A stretch of DNA of 64,000 nucleotides from Chondrus crispus (lineage: Eukaryota > Rhodophyta > Florideophyceae > Gigartinales > Gigartinaceae): assembly GCF_000350225.1 (NCBI RefSeq), contig NW_005179065.1, forward strand, positions 67,576-131,575. The letters run 5' to 3'. Made by a program: the position numbers and the translations under genes. The notes under the pieces are model-generated. The model was not told the DNA's origin. It made no database searches and worked only from the letters and a program-made list of their open reading frames with translations. Shown one piece after another: positions 21,753 through 32,880 of this stretch (positions are counted from its first letter, which is position 1; each line of letters begins with the position of its first letter).

Positions 21753-23921
21753 CCTCCAAGAATGGACCGCACCACCCGCTTGCATTAATTGATAGAAAAT
21801 CCAGGATGTGACAGTAGTCGTCAGCGTCGCAAAGAAGAACCAAAAAGCCTGGCTGAGAAGTGAGATCATTATTGGTCCCGAGTGACGCATCTGTATACAC
21901 CCCGAGGTGCAAAGTGTTCTCCGCCAGTCTCCCGTATATTAGTCCGAGCTCAGGGGACTTAATTATCTTGATAGCACTGTTTAAAAGCTTAACATGTACT
22001 TCTATGACATTACCGGGCGGCTCTGAGATCACTTGTGTAGCACGATTTACGCAACAACTCACATCCAGACGAGTATGCGACGCCTATGCAGTCTCAGCGC
22101 GAAGGCGGCGGTATTGGTCGAAGCTGGAATCTGCAGGAACATGTGCAATGTTCCTGATGTAATCCTGGCTGAGTGATATCATGCACACCAAGATCAACTT
22201 ACTGGATTGCACATCCGAAAGATTCGACGCTTTCCCATGCTCGATTCGTGATTCGAACTTCTGAATTGTTGATTCAGTGAGCTCTTGAAACGCGAAGTTC
22301 CCTGCCAACAACACGTCGTCTACATACACTCCCATGCATCCTTGGGCTTCACTCTCTTGTGGTCTAGGCACGAGATTGTTAAGTACGGGTATAATGTAGA
22401 GCGAAGGATCAGCCGATGTAGGAGTCATCTTCAAGTCCTCCTTGAAATTTGTGTCAACAGTTACTCCCCAATAATCACCACTGTCCCCATTTCCATATAG
22501 AGGATTCAACAAATCCAGTACTTCATCAGGAGATATCTTAAAAACACCATCGTTTTTTGGGGCGATGTAGACCTTCCATTCCGGGTGTGCTCTTCGTCGT
22601 TTTGAAGGTATGCTTGCTTCACATCGTGACTAAACATACGATAACCTTTTACTGCAGCGCATGACAGGACGACACATGTCGATCGTTGTGGAAGGTTCGT
22701 GGTGTTGTGCACAAGGAATTATTTGTCCTTGACGAGGTGACCTTGTGCAAAATATCGAGCCTTAGGCGTTTCGTTGCGCGTTCCAAACTCCATTATAGTC
22801 AAGAAATATCGTCCGCCAAGAATGTTAGCATCCTTTGGCAATCCCTGTCTTTTCATGACATTCCACGTCTTACTGCTTACTAGCCCTTGTACCTCTGCAA
22901 ATTTAGCAAAGCGAAACGAGTCAGAGTCACCAGCAGGGTCACGGGGAGACAGGATCCAGATGCACCGCAATTTCCGCAGTGAAAAAACGAGTCATGGATC
23001 GGTTCATCAACTACTGCCTTCAAAGAATCAATATCCCTACAGAAGAGGGCTGTGATCAACTCGTCAAGAGCAATTGAGAATCCGTCATGGTCTGCTTGAA
23101 CTTGGTTTCCGTTTCCCTCAACAGCTCTGTCGTCGGCCTGTTCAACGCTATCCCTGACATATTGTTTCACTTTGTCGACGGAAAACTTCACTAATGGTCC
23201 TTCAATTTCGAGAAAGACATGCTCGCCCAACATGTCTCTCACTTGATATGGCCCTACCCATTTGTTCACTGGGGCTTCTCGATGAAAAAGAATTTCGGAT
23301 CCAACTAAAACGTCTAAAGATGTAGCCGCAGGCACGTTTGAGTCCAAAGCTGTAGAGAGGCGCCGCCGGGAGATGGTCTTTGTCATTTCATCACACGCAG
23401 TTCTCATGGCTTCCATGCGTTCCTTCTGTTGCGATAAGTGAATCGGAGTGATAAGCGCACGGGGAAGGATACCAAAAACTAGAAGGGTGGGAACGAACCC
23501 ATTTGGTCCGGCTGTATCATTGACTGCCTCCACTGCAAGCTGCAAGCCATAATCGTCGTCGAGGCCCGGGAAATCCACCTGGACTCAGTTAAATATCAGC
23601 CGGAGGTAGGGGTGAAATCTCTCTCCTTCACCAAGGGCATGATGTCCTTCAACTACGGAAAGAGTGAGGTCAATTCCAGCAAGATGGCAGAATCCCTCCC
23701 ATCGACGGGACTTGAACTGAGGACCTTGGTACACATGCATATGTTCAGGATGCTCAACATTGGGCAAAGAGCACATCATATGATATGCCTTCCAAGCGGT
23801 ATCGATAGTCTGATCAGACTGGAATGCAGCAGCATTGAACTTAGTATCTCCGTCCGCACAATGCAGTACTGCTTTTCCTTTCAAAGAACATGATGTCCAC
23901 ACCGAAGATGCGGTTGAAAAC

Positions 23922-24588
23922 TGTAGTATAACTTATACTAAATTAAAGCCCCCGGGGGGGTTGAACCCCCCCGGGGCTTTTAGATTAGATCAGGAAGAGA
24001 TCAGCTACTGTCAAGCCCGACGTTCTACAGTGCTACAGCGCGCGCATACACGTGTACTACTCGTGTACGGCGGACGCGCGCACCCACGTATATCTATACG
24101 CGACACACACGTGTACTGTCAGCCCAGACGGCTGACAACGTTACAGTCCAGGCCGACGCGCACTACTGTAGTGTTATGATAGATGTCTATGTCTACTAAA
24201 TACGGGAGCGGACCGACGGCGGCGAAGGGGGACATGCACGGACTTGTACAAGACCTTCCGTCAAGGTCCGCTAGCCGGCTTATTCTAAGGCAACTTCCGC
24301 TAGTTACCTTAGGGCGACACCGAGCGCAGGTAGAGGACGCGCGAGCACGCGAGCGAGCCAAGATCAGTCTCCGCCCGTCAGCGCTGGTACGTCACCCAGC
24401 GCTGCTCCGGGGCGTCGAGGCGTAGATCGGCCCGCGCGTGCGCGCGTCCCCCCGATCCCGTTCAACCACGCTACCCAGGCCCGCGTCCCGGTTTCGCTAG
24501 ATGCCCATATTTCCCCCGTTTTCTCGTACGTTCGGGTCTTCCAGGACTTTGCACGCGCCTCTATCCATTTAGGGGTGTTTATGCTACA
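23922..24588 (+). mobile_element. Solo LTR (family M), copy 1, in the old copia element
   Basis: 667 bp, begins TGTAGTATAAC and ends TTATGCTACA, so the ends form a short inverted repeat with TG...CA termini. Flanks AAAAC and AAAAG are a near-perfect 5-bp target duplication in the integrase region of the old copia. It carries no ORF. Near the left end is a strong hairpin with AAAGCCCC and GGGGCTTT arms (23945-23980); near the right end a weaker one lies around 24570-24580. TG...CA ends with 5-bp duplications indicate an LTR, not a DNA transposon. Related copies: 25329-26011, 27488-33108 (split), 33293-33954 and 50063-50682. The parent element is not in this window. Confidence 0.82.
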
Positions 24589-25328
24589 AAAAGGTGTCGT
24601 CCTTAGGAGGCGAGGCAAGAAAACGAGTAGGAGCCCGACTCAAACTTTCACACACATCACAGCTCCTTGAAATGTTTTCAAGTTCCGGCATGTCTTGTGG
24701 TGTACAATTGCTCGGGTCTGCGCCCTTGAGAACAGCATAAAATATTTCAGAATTGGGGCGAAAGAAGTGACGGTGAATCTTATGCAACTCTGCAGTAGTG
24801 TGAAGAATTTAATACGGCCATTCAAGGTACAGATGACCGACTTTTCTAGTGAGCGGCAGTTTCCATCCACATCTCTCCGAAAAAAGCATGCTGCGAGCGA
24901 CTTCTACTGACATCCTGTACTGTGCAAGATATTACAAGCCGGGAAGTAGTGGCACATCGATGTCGATAACTTAAAAATTGGTTAGGATGAAGTGGTAATC
25001 GTCAGTCGGTATGCGTATTACGTGCGTGCCGAGGCCTTCGTGGCGTCGCTCACCAAACTTGTGCACTGGGGGATGAGTCTCTGCGTCAAGTTGAAACCGG
25101 ATACTCGTAGCCTCGCAGTACGCCATTGCTTGCCTTTTCCCTATGACCGAGCACTGTGCACCAGTATCAACACAGGCGCGAAGAAACTCGACAGGACTCG
25201 CTTTACTGCTCATGCCGATCATCACTTCTTCACCCATATATTCGAAGGTAGTAAAAAGCTCCTCACGATCGTAGCTTCTACTATATTTGCGTGAGTCAAC
25301 ATCTTCGTGAGCGTTAGACCCAACTTGG

Positions 25329-26011
25329 TGCAGCATAAACACCCCCAACGGGGAGGGGTGTATGCACAGCTCGACGTAGACCCGTCCAAACGGGAAGACG
25401 GGGGTGAAGCAGGATACCAGCTAACGGCACCGGGCAGCGGGCCCGGGTAGCGTGGTAGAGCGGGAACGGGGAGGACGCCGGTACGCGCGAGCGGTTCGAC
25501 GCCTCGACGCCCCGGCGCGGTACTGGGTAACGATCCAGTCCCGACGGGCGGAGGCGGAGCCGGCTCGTGGGCGTACCGCGCGCGTCCTCAACCCGCGCGC
25601 GGTGCCGCTCTAAGGTAGTTAGCGAACGCTACCTTAGAATAAGCGGGAAGTCGGACCTTGACGGTGGGTGGGTGACAAGTCCGTGCTTCTCCTCTTCCAC
25701 CGCCGCCGGTCCGCGCCATACTTAATGTACATAATAACCTATCATAATAGTACAGTACCGATGTACTGTAGCGACGTACTGTAGCGGTCGGTCGACACTG
25801 TAATACTGTCAGCCATCGGGGCTGACAGTACACGTGTGTGTGCGCTCTTCGGTCCCGCGCGTACACATGTACACGTGCGCACGCGTGTGCCCTGTACCCG
25901 AGGGGTACACGTGGCCACGCGCGGTAGTACTGTAGAGCATCGGGCTCTACAGCACTAGATCCGTTGTTGATCTAATCTAACTAAAAAAGCCCCAGGGAGG
26001 GTTATACTACA
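25329..26011 (-). mobile_element. Solo LTR (family M), copy 2, in the old copia element
   Basis: 683 bp, opposite orientation to copy 1. It begins TGCAGCATAAACACC, ends GGTTATACTACA, and has the exact target duplication CTTGG on both sides (25324-25328 and 26012-26016). The middle (about 25820-25930) is packed with CACGTG and GTACACGTG-type palindromes. It sits between the protease and CCHC parts of the old copia fossil. Confidence 0.9.
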
Positions 26012-26443
26012 CTTGGGTTTAACGTTGCCTGGGTTCGCTCCTGTCTTCTTCGCGTAGTATTCAAGCTTATTTGCAGCCCTTTGCCTAACATTAACAGACT
26101 TAGGACATTTGCTCAGAACGTGGCTTGGATCATCACAGTTCAAGCAACCAGCAATGGACAACCGATCGAATGTCTTCGGAACGTGAGTGCTTGTTCTGAA
26201 CGAGAAGGACTGTCTTACCCAGTTGTTCACGAAGGATGGAGAAAAGGCATATCTACCCCGACCTGTTTAGAGGATACCTTCGACGTCTTCGTGCGTGTTT
26301 CTGTGGCGGATTGAATCCCAGTCACGAAAGTTGAGATATTTCTGCTCCCCTACAAACTGCAAAACGCTCTCCAGTTCTCCATAAAGCTCCTCAAATGAGA
26401 AATTGTTCGTTGAAATGCGCGTAAAAGGATCTTTCCACCATGC

Positions 26444-27134
26444 TGTCGTGCACTGAGAGGGAGAAAGTGGGCCCCCTCCGGCAGAGCGCGCTCGTTCAGG
26501 GCGCGTTGGTGGGTTGTCCGGAGACCACCGGCAAGGGACCGGTACGGAGCCGGGCGGGATGCGCAGTGGGAATTAAAAGGAAAAAAGAAAGATAGGACAC
26601 GCCCAGGAGGGGCGGAGCGGTAGGGACAGGCGGGCGCGCACGCTACAGTAGGGGAGCAGGGGGAGCGCGCGGTAGAGGTAGATGGGAATCGGGGACGTAG
26701 ATAGCCCGCGTGGTACCGTCGTGTGATGGGTACCGGCGCGAGGCTACGACTCCGATTCCAGAAACTCAGGTTGTAGACCGAAGGCTTCGTGAGGATTTAC
26801 TTCGGGTCGGACGTCGATTATATAGAAGTCGACGTCGGGATATAATAACATTAATAATACTAATTAAAAATAGAAGGGACACGACACCAGTGACACGTGG
26901 TGGCGGACCACGGGTACATGTGGTTAGTGGCACGGATTAACGTGAGAGATAACACGGGTACACGTGTGTAGAACTGTCAGTACTTTGACAGGGCTCCGTG
27001 GAGCTTACACGCGGACACGAGCGGGGGTTTGGATACACGGTTACACGTGGTATATATATCACTTATGATAGTGAGCCATTCCGCGTGTGCCACAGTACAG
27101 CACCGCGATTACGCCGGGCGGTCAGTGCTCTACA
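26444..27134. mobile_element. Solo LTR of a second family, in the old copia element
   Basis: 691 bp, begins TGTCGTGCACTGAG and ends CAGTGCTCTACA, bounded by the exact target duplication CATGC (26439-26443 and 27135-27139). Its ends form an imperfect inverted repeat (GCACTGA/TCAGTGC), but the body does not match family M apart from CACGTG-rich words. It contains no convincing ORF. The orientation cannot be decided without a full-length relative. Confidence 0.8.
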
Positions 27135-27883
27135 CATGCAAAGCCAACGACGGCTTGGTGAACAAACTCGATCTGATGAGCCTCACCACGATGAGAGACC
27201 GGAGCTTGAAGAGCTAGCCTATTGATGATGTTGTGCTATTTAGCGAGTGCTTCGGACATTTCTGCTCCTTCATTGATGAACTTCGATATCCTCAGGGTGT
27301 TCAGATAGTTCTTAGCCATGGTCTGTCGGACGATTGAGTTATATTCCTTCGGATATCGATGATATCAATGGCTTGGTTAAACTCGGTGTCATAATCCTCA
27401 ATCTTGTCCAAATAGAACCTCTTAGCATCCCCTCGCAGTAAGTTGTGCATGTACTGTACTTCTGCGCCATCGATAAGTTGTAGTCACTATAGCAGAATGG
27501 CGGATCTAGACTAGATTTAGATTGGATCAGTGCGAGCAGCACACGTGTACCCACTTGTACACGGCCCGCAAGTGAAGACGCGCACACGTGTACCACACGT
27601 GTATGAAGCGCGTATACCCACGTGTACTATACGTGTACAACACGTGTACTGTCAGCACGGGATGGCCCGCGTTGACTTCAGTAGCACTACAGTACGGTCC
27701 GTACCATACTGTAGTATGTTAGGACTGATTGTATATTAAATAACAGAGCGGACCGGAGACGGTGAAGGGGGACACGCACGGACATGGCCACGACCTTCCG
27801 CCGAGGTCCAACTTCCGGCATATTCTACACGAGCGTTCCCTCTTAGCTCGCGTCTAGACGGGAACTACGCTGATAGAGGACGC

Positions 27884-28228
27884 TATTGTGGTTACAACGT
27901 GTCCGTTTCCTTGTCTGTGCTTTTACTTGTTGTTCACACAGAGCATGTCGCCGCTTCTACCAAGTGCGGCCGTGCTGCTGGAGCTTAAGTGCTACTGGCA
28001 GTGCTGACAAAACCCGAAGAGGAGAGTGCACTAATTATCTCAGCTAGAGAGGTGGTCCACTGTCTGCTTGCCATGCAACCAGACAGTCGACTGTGATCCT
28101 GTAGTACCTCTATTATGTAGTACCTCTATTACGTAGTACCACAGTCTGTAGTACCTCTATTCCGTAGTACCACATCCCATGCTGACAATACTGTCCTGTC
28201 TGGGTTGAGGTTGCCTACAGTACCAACA
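27884..28228 (-). repeat. 3' LTR of the young copia element
   Basis: 345 bp, identical by eye to 32536-32880. It contains a tandem GTAGTACC-based array (about 28100-28170), probably in the U3 region. Confidence 0.95.
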
Positions 28229-28241
28229 CTCCCCCTCACCC

Positions 28242-31200
28242 TCAATCCTGGTCGAGATCCATTCCCATCATCTTCGAGAAACACAAATGCTTCACTGTTG
28301 CCAACGGCTTCGTCATAACGTCGGCAACCATTTTGTCGGTGGGTGTGTAAACTAGTTGTACTGTCCCAACCGCGATTTGATGCCTGATGAAATGGTACTT
28401 GACATCGATATGTTTCGACCGTTCGTTACAAACTTCATTATTCCCGAGTGCTATTGCTCCTTGATTGTCAGCAAAAATCCAAACAGTGGCTTCCAGCTTT
28501 GAACATAAGTCGTTGAATAGTCGACGTAACCATAGTGCCTCACGAACTGCATAGGATGTTGAAACATACTCCGTCTCCACTGTAGACTGCGCCACAATGT
28601 CCTGCTTTTTACTGCGCCACGATATAGCTCCCCCTGAACCCACAAACACGTAGCCACTTGTAGACTTCCTCTTGATGCGATCACCCGCAAAATCCGAGTC
28701 CGTGTAGCCAGCGAAATCCATTTTGTACTTTCCGTTGTTCTTGTACACTACTCCACAGTTAACGGTGTCTTTCAGATAGCGAAGGACGTGCTTCGCGGCA
28801 TTCCAATGCATTCGGCGAGGTTCATCCATAAATCGCGACAGAAAGGATGCGGAAAAAGCGATGTCTGGGCGTGTAGTGTTTGCTAAATGTAGTATGGAAC
28901 CAACCAACTCCTTGTAAGGCACAGACGTCATCTTCTCCAACTCCCCCTCGTCGGTGCCGCACAACGAAGTGGAAACCACACTGGACGGAAGGGGGGTAGT
29001 AGCTGGCTTGCAGTCCTGCATTCCAAATTTAGTCACCATTTCCCGAATCATGTGAGGGCTAGACAAGCGAAGCGATCCCATTTCCCGATTACGCTCAATG
29101 ATTATTCCTAGGAACTTAGTCACTTTCTTTTCCACACGGATCTCCAAGCGCGTTGAGACCTGCGTGACTATGGATTCCAAATCCTTCTTATTCGGGCCTG
29201 CCAATAGCATGTCGTCCACGTATACTAACACAAATATCTTGACATCCGATACCCTTTGTATGTAAAGGCTAGAGTCAGACTCCGATTTAAGGAAAACTAA
29301 GTCCTGCAGCAGGGTATCTGCGGTGCAATTCCAGGCAAGAGACGCCTGTTTGAGACCATAACGTGCCTTCAGAAGGCGATAAACGAAATGGGGACGCTCC
29401 TTGTTGATGAAGCCTTCAGGCTGTTCCATGTAGAGCTCCTCGTCAAGAGTTCCGTTTAGGAAAGCAGCTTTGACGTCGATTTGAAGTAGCGATAAATTCT
29501 CTTGCGTTGCCAGTGCTAAAAGGAAGCGTAATGTACTGTACTTGGCCACCGGAGCAAATGTTTCAGCGTAGTCAATCCCATAGCGCTGAGAGAATCCCTT
29601 GGCAACTAGACGTGCACGATATCGACTAACGACGTTTTGATCATCGCGCTTCTTGAAGTACACCCATTTGTTTTTCACGGGCTTAGCCTGTGCACGGAGT
29701 GGCACAAGCTTCCAAGTATTTTTCCTGTTGAGGTCTGATATCTCACCATCCATTGCCATTTTCCATTGGTCTTTCTCGGGGCCGCTCATGGCCGACTGAA
29801 ATGTGGTGGGTACAGTAGCATCTTCGTTGCCCAATCTCACATTCAGTGCAATAACGGATGTGTCTGAGAATCGTTCGGGAGGACGGAAAAGGCGGCTCGA
29901 GCGACGAAGTTTTGGTTTGTAGGTGAGAGATTCATTATTAGCCACGTTGTACTGTACGCCTCCCGCCTGGTCTTCCGCAGGGTCACCAGGGAGGTCCGAG
30001 GCTTCCTCTCCATTACTATTGGAGTCTGTAAATGAAGGAGTTTGTACGTCATCAGTACTGTATACTTCAACTTCAGCAGAGCTTGAACCTGTCGGGCTAG
30101 CATCTTCAGTCTCTTGGGTGTTGTGCGTGATAGTCTCGTCAAACGTCACATCACGTGAAGTGACCACGGTGTTTGAGGATGGGTAGTATACCTTGTAGCT
30201 ATTTCCTCTGTCGAACCCAACCAGATACCCCACTGTAGCTCTAACATCAAACTTGCCTTTACGCAACTTCTTTGGAACATGGACGAATGCCTTTGACCCG
30301 AATTTCCTGATGTGAGCAAGATTGGGCTGCTTCCCGGTTATGACCTCATACGGTGTCACACCTGTGACGTTACCGGCGTGCGTATACATGCGGTTGCAAA
30401 GCCAGCTGGCAGTATTAACTGCCTCGGCCCACAGCATGTCGTGGTTTTTAAGATGTGTAGTAGACATCATGATAGTTCGTGCCATGTCCATGAGGGTACG
30501 GTTTAAACGTTCTGCCTTCCCGTTCGACTCTGGAGAGTACGAAGAGGTTACCTCATGCATGGTGCCTCTCTGTGACATCCATTCCTTGAACGGTTTGGAC
30601 ATAAACTCTCCGCCATTGTCTGTCCGCAGTCTTTTCACTTTCACAGGCGCAACTTGGTTAACGTCCGATTCTACTGTTCTCACGGACAAATGCTTGACTT
30701 TGTCACCGAACAGAGTTTCGACACCGACTATCATTTCTTTGAGGAACTCACTGGCTTCGCCCTTTCTAGAGATAAATCGGACCATTGACAGCGCACTGGA
30801 GTCATCGTAAAGGGTAATGAAATATCGGGCACCACTGAGGGATGGGTGTTTGGTCGGACCACACAAGTCGGCATGTACTAGGTCTAGCGGTTTTGTGGAC
30901 CGTTTGTCAACTTCATGCATGGTAGGCCTCACTTGCCGCGTCGATTTCCCAATCATGCAGTCGGTACATGCTTCGGTCTGTTCGAGGCAGTCATCCTTGC
31001 CGCTGATCTCAATTCCTTTGACTAGCGGTATCGATTTCTGAATCGTTCCCTTACTAACGTGCCCAAGCCTCTCATGCCAGATCCTCTGGATCTTCGACGC
31101 TGTAATAGCGGCGATGGGGATATTGGAACCTTGAGAGCGTGCTGTAGACGCACCACATGGGAGTAAATCCACCCTGTACAGTCCCTCTGCACATTCATAA

Positions 31201-32438
31201 CCCTTGAAGATGACGTTGGTCTCTCCAGATTTCATCACTTGGCATGTCCCATGACCATTTTTGTCGGTATCGAATAGTACGGCGAGACCAGAACGTCTTA
31301 GCTTACTTACGGAAATGAGGTTACACATGAGATTCGGAACTAGCAACACGTCAACCATTTTCACTTTCCGCTTTGCACCTGCGAACGAGACGGAGCAAGG
31401 TACATCACCGATGGCTACAACATTTGACTTGTTGCCATCACCGACAGAGACGGCTGGGTGCGACGTCGTACGATCCATGTTTACTAGTAGTGATGCATTG
31501 TTGGTCATGTGAGATGTCGCTCCGGAGTCGATAAACCAGCTGCCCTTTACCGATTCAACATTACCCTTCTTAGCTGCTGTGCATGCTGAAAGAAAGGTAA
31601 CATATCCGGTGCCAGCATCACTTTCGTCGTTGTAGATAGAGCCATTCCAGTTTTCTGTACGAGCCTTATTGAATCCTCGGACGTTCCGCCATTTGTCTCC
31701 GCCCTTCCTGGGACGATAGTTCTTACTATCAGGATTGTCGAAACATTCGTACTTCTTATGGCCTTTGCGCTTGCAGAAGTGGCAGGCAAAACTGCGCTTT
31801 GTTCTCTGCATAGACTGTAATGCAGTTGACTTCTCTGCAGTATCTTCAGTAAAACCTTCCATCTCAACTTCTCGGAGAACCAATTGAGATATGGCCTCTG
31901 ATATTCCTTTGCCTGTGACTTGGATGACTTCTCTTGAAACCTTGAAATCATCCGATAGGCCTCGTAGAAGGGCTCTCTTTCTTTCTTTTTCTGAAACGAT
32001 ATGTCCTACGGCATCTAATTTGTTCTCCATTTCACTTAGTCGATTGAAGTACTTCATTACCTTCTCCCCTGGCTCCATTTTGACGTTCTGATACTTGGAC
32101 AGGTACGCATCGACTGATGCCTCGGAAATGACACTGTACATGGCTTCCAGTGTGTCCCAAACAACTTTGGGATCACGCAGACTTATGACCCGGGCGCTTG
32201 CAGAGTCATCAATGGTCAACAGTAGGTTAGAGAGCGCCACGTCCTGTCTGCGTTCAAATTTTGCGACGGCTTCCGAACTACCTGTAGATGGCTTTCGCTC
32301 TTCTCCTGATACCACGACCCATAGTCCCTTTCCTCGCAATACAATCTCCATTTTCCTCGACCAGAAGAAATAGTTGGAGGACGTCAGCTTCTCAATTCGG
32401 TACCTACTGGTATCGACGGTATCCACTTGATCCGCCAT
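28242..32438 (-). CDS. Copia gag-pol polyprotein, single open frame, about 1,398 aa
   Basis: Starts at ATG 32438 (MADQVDTVDTSRYRIEKL); an upstream extension of the frame lacks an ATG. Order: gag with a copia-type N-terminus, a CCHC knuckle CHFCKRKGHKKYEC, aspartic protease FIDSGATSHM, integrase with an HHCC zinc region (HERLGHVSKG, CTDCMIGKS) and catalytic blocks HADLCGP, RTDNGGEF and YSPESNGKAERLNRT, then reverse transcriptase with VYVDDMLLAGP, then RNase H with YTDSDFAGD and a C-terminal block ending KMMGMDLDQD. Gag and pol are in one frame, as in classical plant and insect copia. All expected catalytic motifs are present. This is the only copia in the window that looks whole. Confidence 0.95.
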   Translation of the reverse strand: MADQVDTVDTSRYRIEKLTSSNYFFWSRKMEIVLRGKGLWVVVSGEERKPSTGSSEAVAKFERRQDVALSNLLLTIDDSASARVISLRDPKVVWDTLEAMYSVISEASVDAYLSKYQNVKMEPGEKVMKYFNRLSEMENKLDAVGHIVSEKERKRALLRGLSDDFKVSREVIQVTGKGISEAISQLVLREVEMEGFTEDTAEKSTALQSMQRTKRSFACHFCKRKGHKKYECFDNPDSKNYRPRKGGDKWRNVRGFNKARTENWNGSIYNDESDAGTGYVTFLSACTAAKKGNVESVKGSWFIDSGATSHMTNNASLLVNMDRTTSHPAVSVGDGNKSNVVAIGDVPCSVSFAGAKRKVKMVDVLLVPNLMCNLISVSKLRRSGLAVLFDTDKNGHGTCQVMKSGETNVIFKGYECAEGLYRVDLLPCGASTARSQGSNIPIAAITASKIQRIWHERLGHVSKGTIQKSIPLVKGIEISGKDDCLEQTEACTDCMIGKSTRQVRPTMHEVDKRSTKPLDLVHADLCGPTKHPSLSGARYFITLYDDSSALSMVRFISRKGEASEFLKEMIVGVETLFGDKVKHLSVRTVESDVNQVAPVKVKRLRTDNGGEFMSKPFKEWMSQRGTMHEVTSSYSPESNGKAERLNRTLMDMARTIMMSTTHLKNHDMLWAEAVNTASWLCNRMYTHAGNVTGVTPYEVITGKQPNLAHIRKFGSKAFVHVPKKLRKGKFDVRATVGYLVGFDRGNSYKVYYPSSNTVVTSRDVTFDETITHNTQETEDASPTGSSSAEVEVYSTDDVQTPSFTDSNSNGEEASDLPGDPAEDQAGGVQYNVANNESLTYKPKLRRSSRLFRPPERFSDTSVIALNVRLGNEDATVPTTFQSAMSGPEKDQWKMAMDGEISDLNRKNTWKLVPLRAQAKPVKNKWVYFKKRDDQNVVSRYRARLVAKGFSQRYGIDYAETFAPVAKYSTLRFLLALATQENLSLLQIDVKAAFLNGTLDEELYMEQPEGFINKERPHFVYRLLKARYGLKQASLAWNCTADTLLQDLVFLKSESDSSLYIQRVSDVKIFVLVYVDDMLLAGPNKKDLESIVTQVSTRLEIRVEKKVTKFLGIIIERNREMGSLRLSSPHMIREMVTKFGMQDCKPATTPLPSSVVSTSLCGTDEGELEKMTSVPYKELVGSILHLANTTRPDIAFSASFLSRFMDEPRRMHWNAAKHVLRYLKDTVNCGVVYKNNGKYKMDFAGYTDSDFAGDRIKRKSTSGYVFVGSGGAISWRSKKQDIVAQSTVETEYVSTSYAVREALWLRRLFNDLCSKLEATVWIFADNQGAIALGNNEVCNERSKHIDVKYHFIRHQIAVGTVQLVYTPTDKMVADVMTKPLATVKHLCFSKMMGMDLDQD

Positions 32439-32520
32439 ACTGTAGCCGAACGAATTGACGTACACAAATTCCAACGGGACACTCGCAGCGGAGAACGAAA
32501 CCAAAAAGATACAGCGTTAG

Positions 32521-32535
32521 CGTCGGCCCATAACC
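32521..32535 (-). other. Primer binding site of the young copia, matching an internal part of initiator tRNA-Met
   Basis: The minus strand immediately inside the 5' LTR reads GGTTATGGGCCGACG. Drosophila copia uses a primer site of the same GGTTATGGGCC type, complementary to the anticodon stem-loop of initiator tRNA-Met (half-tRNA priming). The last few bases differ from the animal tRNA complement; the local tRNA sequence is not in view. Confidence 0.65.
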
Positions 32536-32880
32536 TATTGTGGTTACAACGTGTCCGTTTCCTTGTCTGTGCTTTTACTTGTTGTTCACACAGAGCATGT
32601 CGCCGCTTCTACCAAGTGCGGCCGTGCTGCTGGAGCTTAAGTGCTACTGGCAGTGCTGACAAAACCCGAAGAGGAGAGTGCACTAATTATCTCAGCTAGA
32701 GAGGTGGTCCACTGTCTGCTTGCCATGCAACCAGACAGTCGACTGTGATCCTGTAGTACCTCTATTATGTAGTACCTCTATTACGTAGTACCACAGTCTG
32801 TAGTACCTCTATTCCGTAGTACCACATCCCATGCTGACAATACTGTCCTGTCTGGGTTGAGGTTGCCTACAGTACCAACA
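32536..32880 (-). repeat. 5' LTR of the young copia element
   Basis: 345 bp, identical by eye to 27884-28228. It is followed on the plus strand by the target duplication GACGC (32881-32885). Confidence 0.95.

Larger units (their letters stand above)
27884..32880 (-). mobile_element. Young Ty1/copia LTR retrotransposon, looks whole
   Basis: 4,997 bp with LTRs at 27884-28228 and 32536-32880 (345 bp), which I read as identical base for base, so the insertion is recent. The target duplication GACGC (27879-27883 and 32881-32885) lies within solo LTR copy 3. In element orientation the LTR starts TGTTGG and ends ACAATA, an unusual TG...TA pair; this placement is what makes the duplication exact. 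The primer site just inside the 5' LTR reads GGTTATGGGCCGACG. The polypurine tract before the 3' LTR is GAGGGTGAGGGGGAG. One uninterrupted gag-pol frame fills the interior. No break is visible. Confidence 0.96.

Noticed and set aside
23922-24588. Family M repeats first considered MITEs (DNA transposons with TGTAG-ATAA inverted ends)
   Set aside because: TG...CA termini plus exact 5-bp duplications at four of five copies and no transposase-like ends fit solo LTRs better.
26710-27225. Plus-strand frames of 76 and 75 codons
   Set aside because: They lie within or straddle the edge of a solo LTR and have no motifs.
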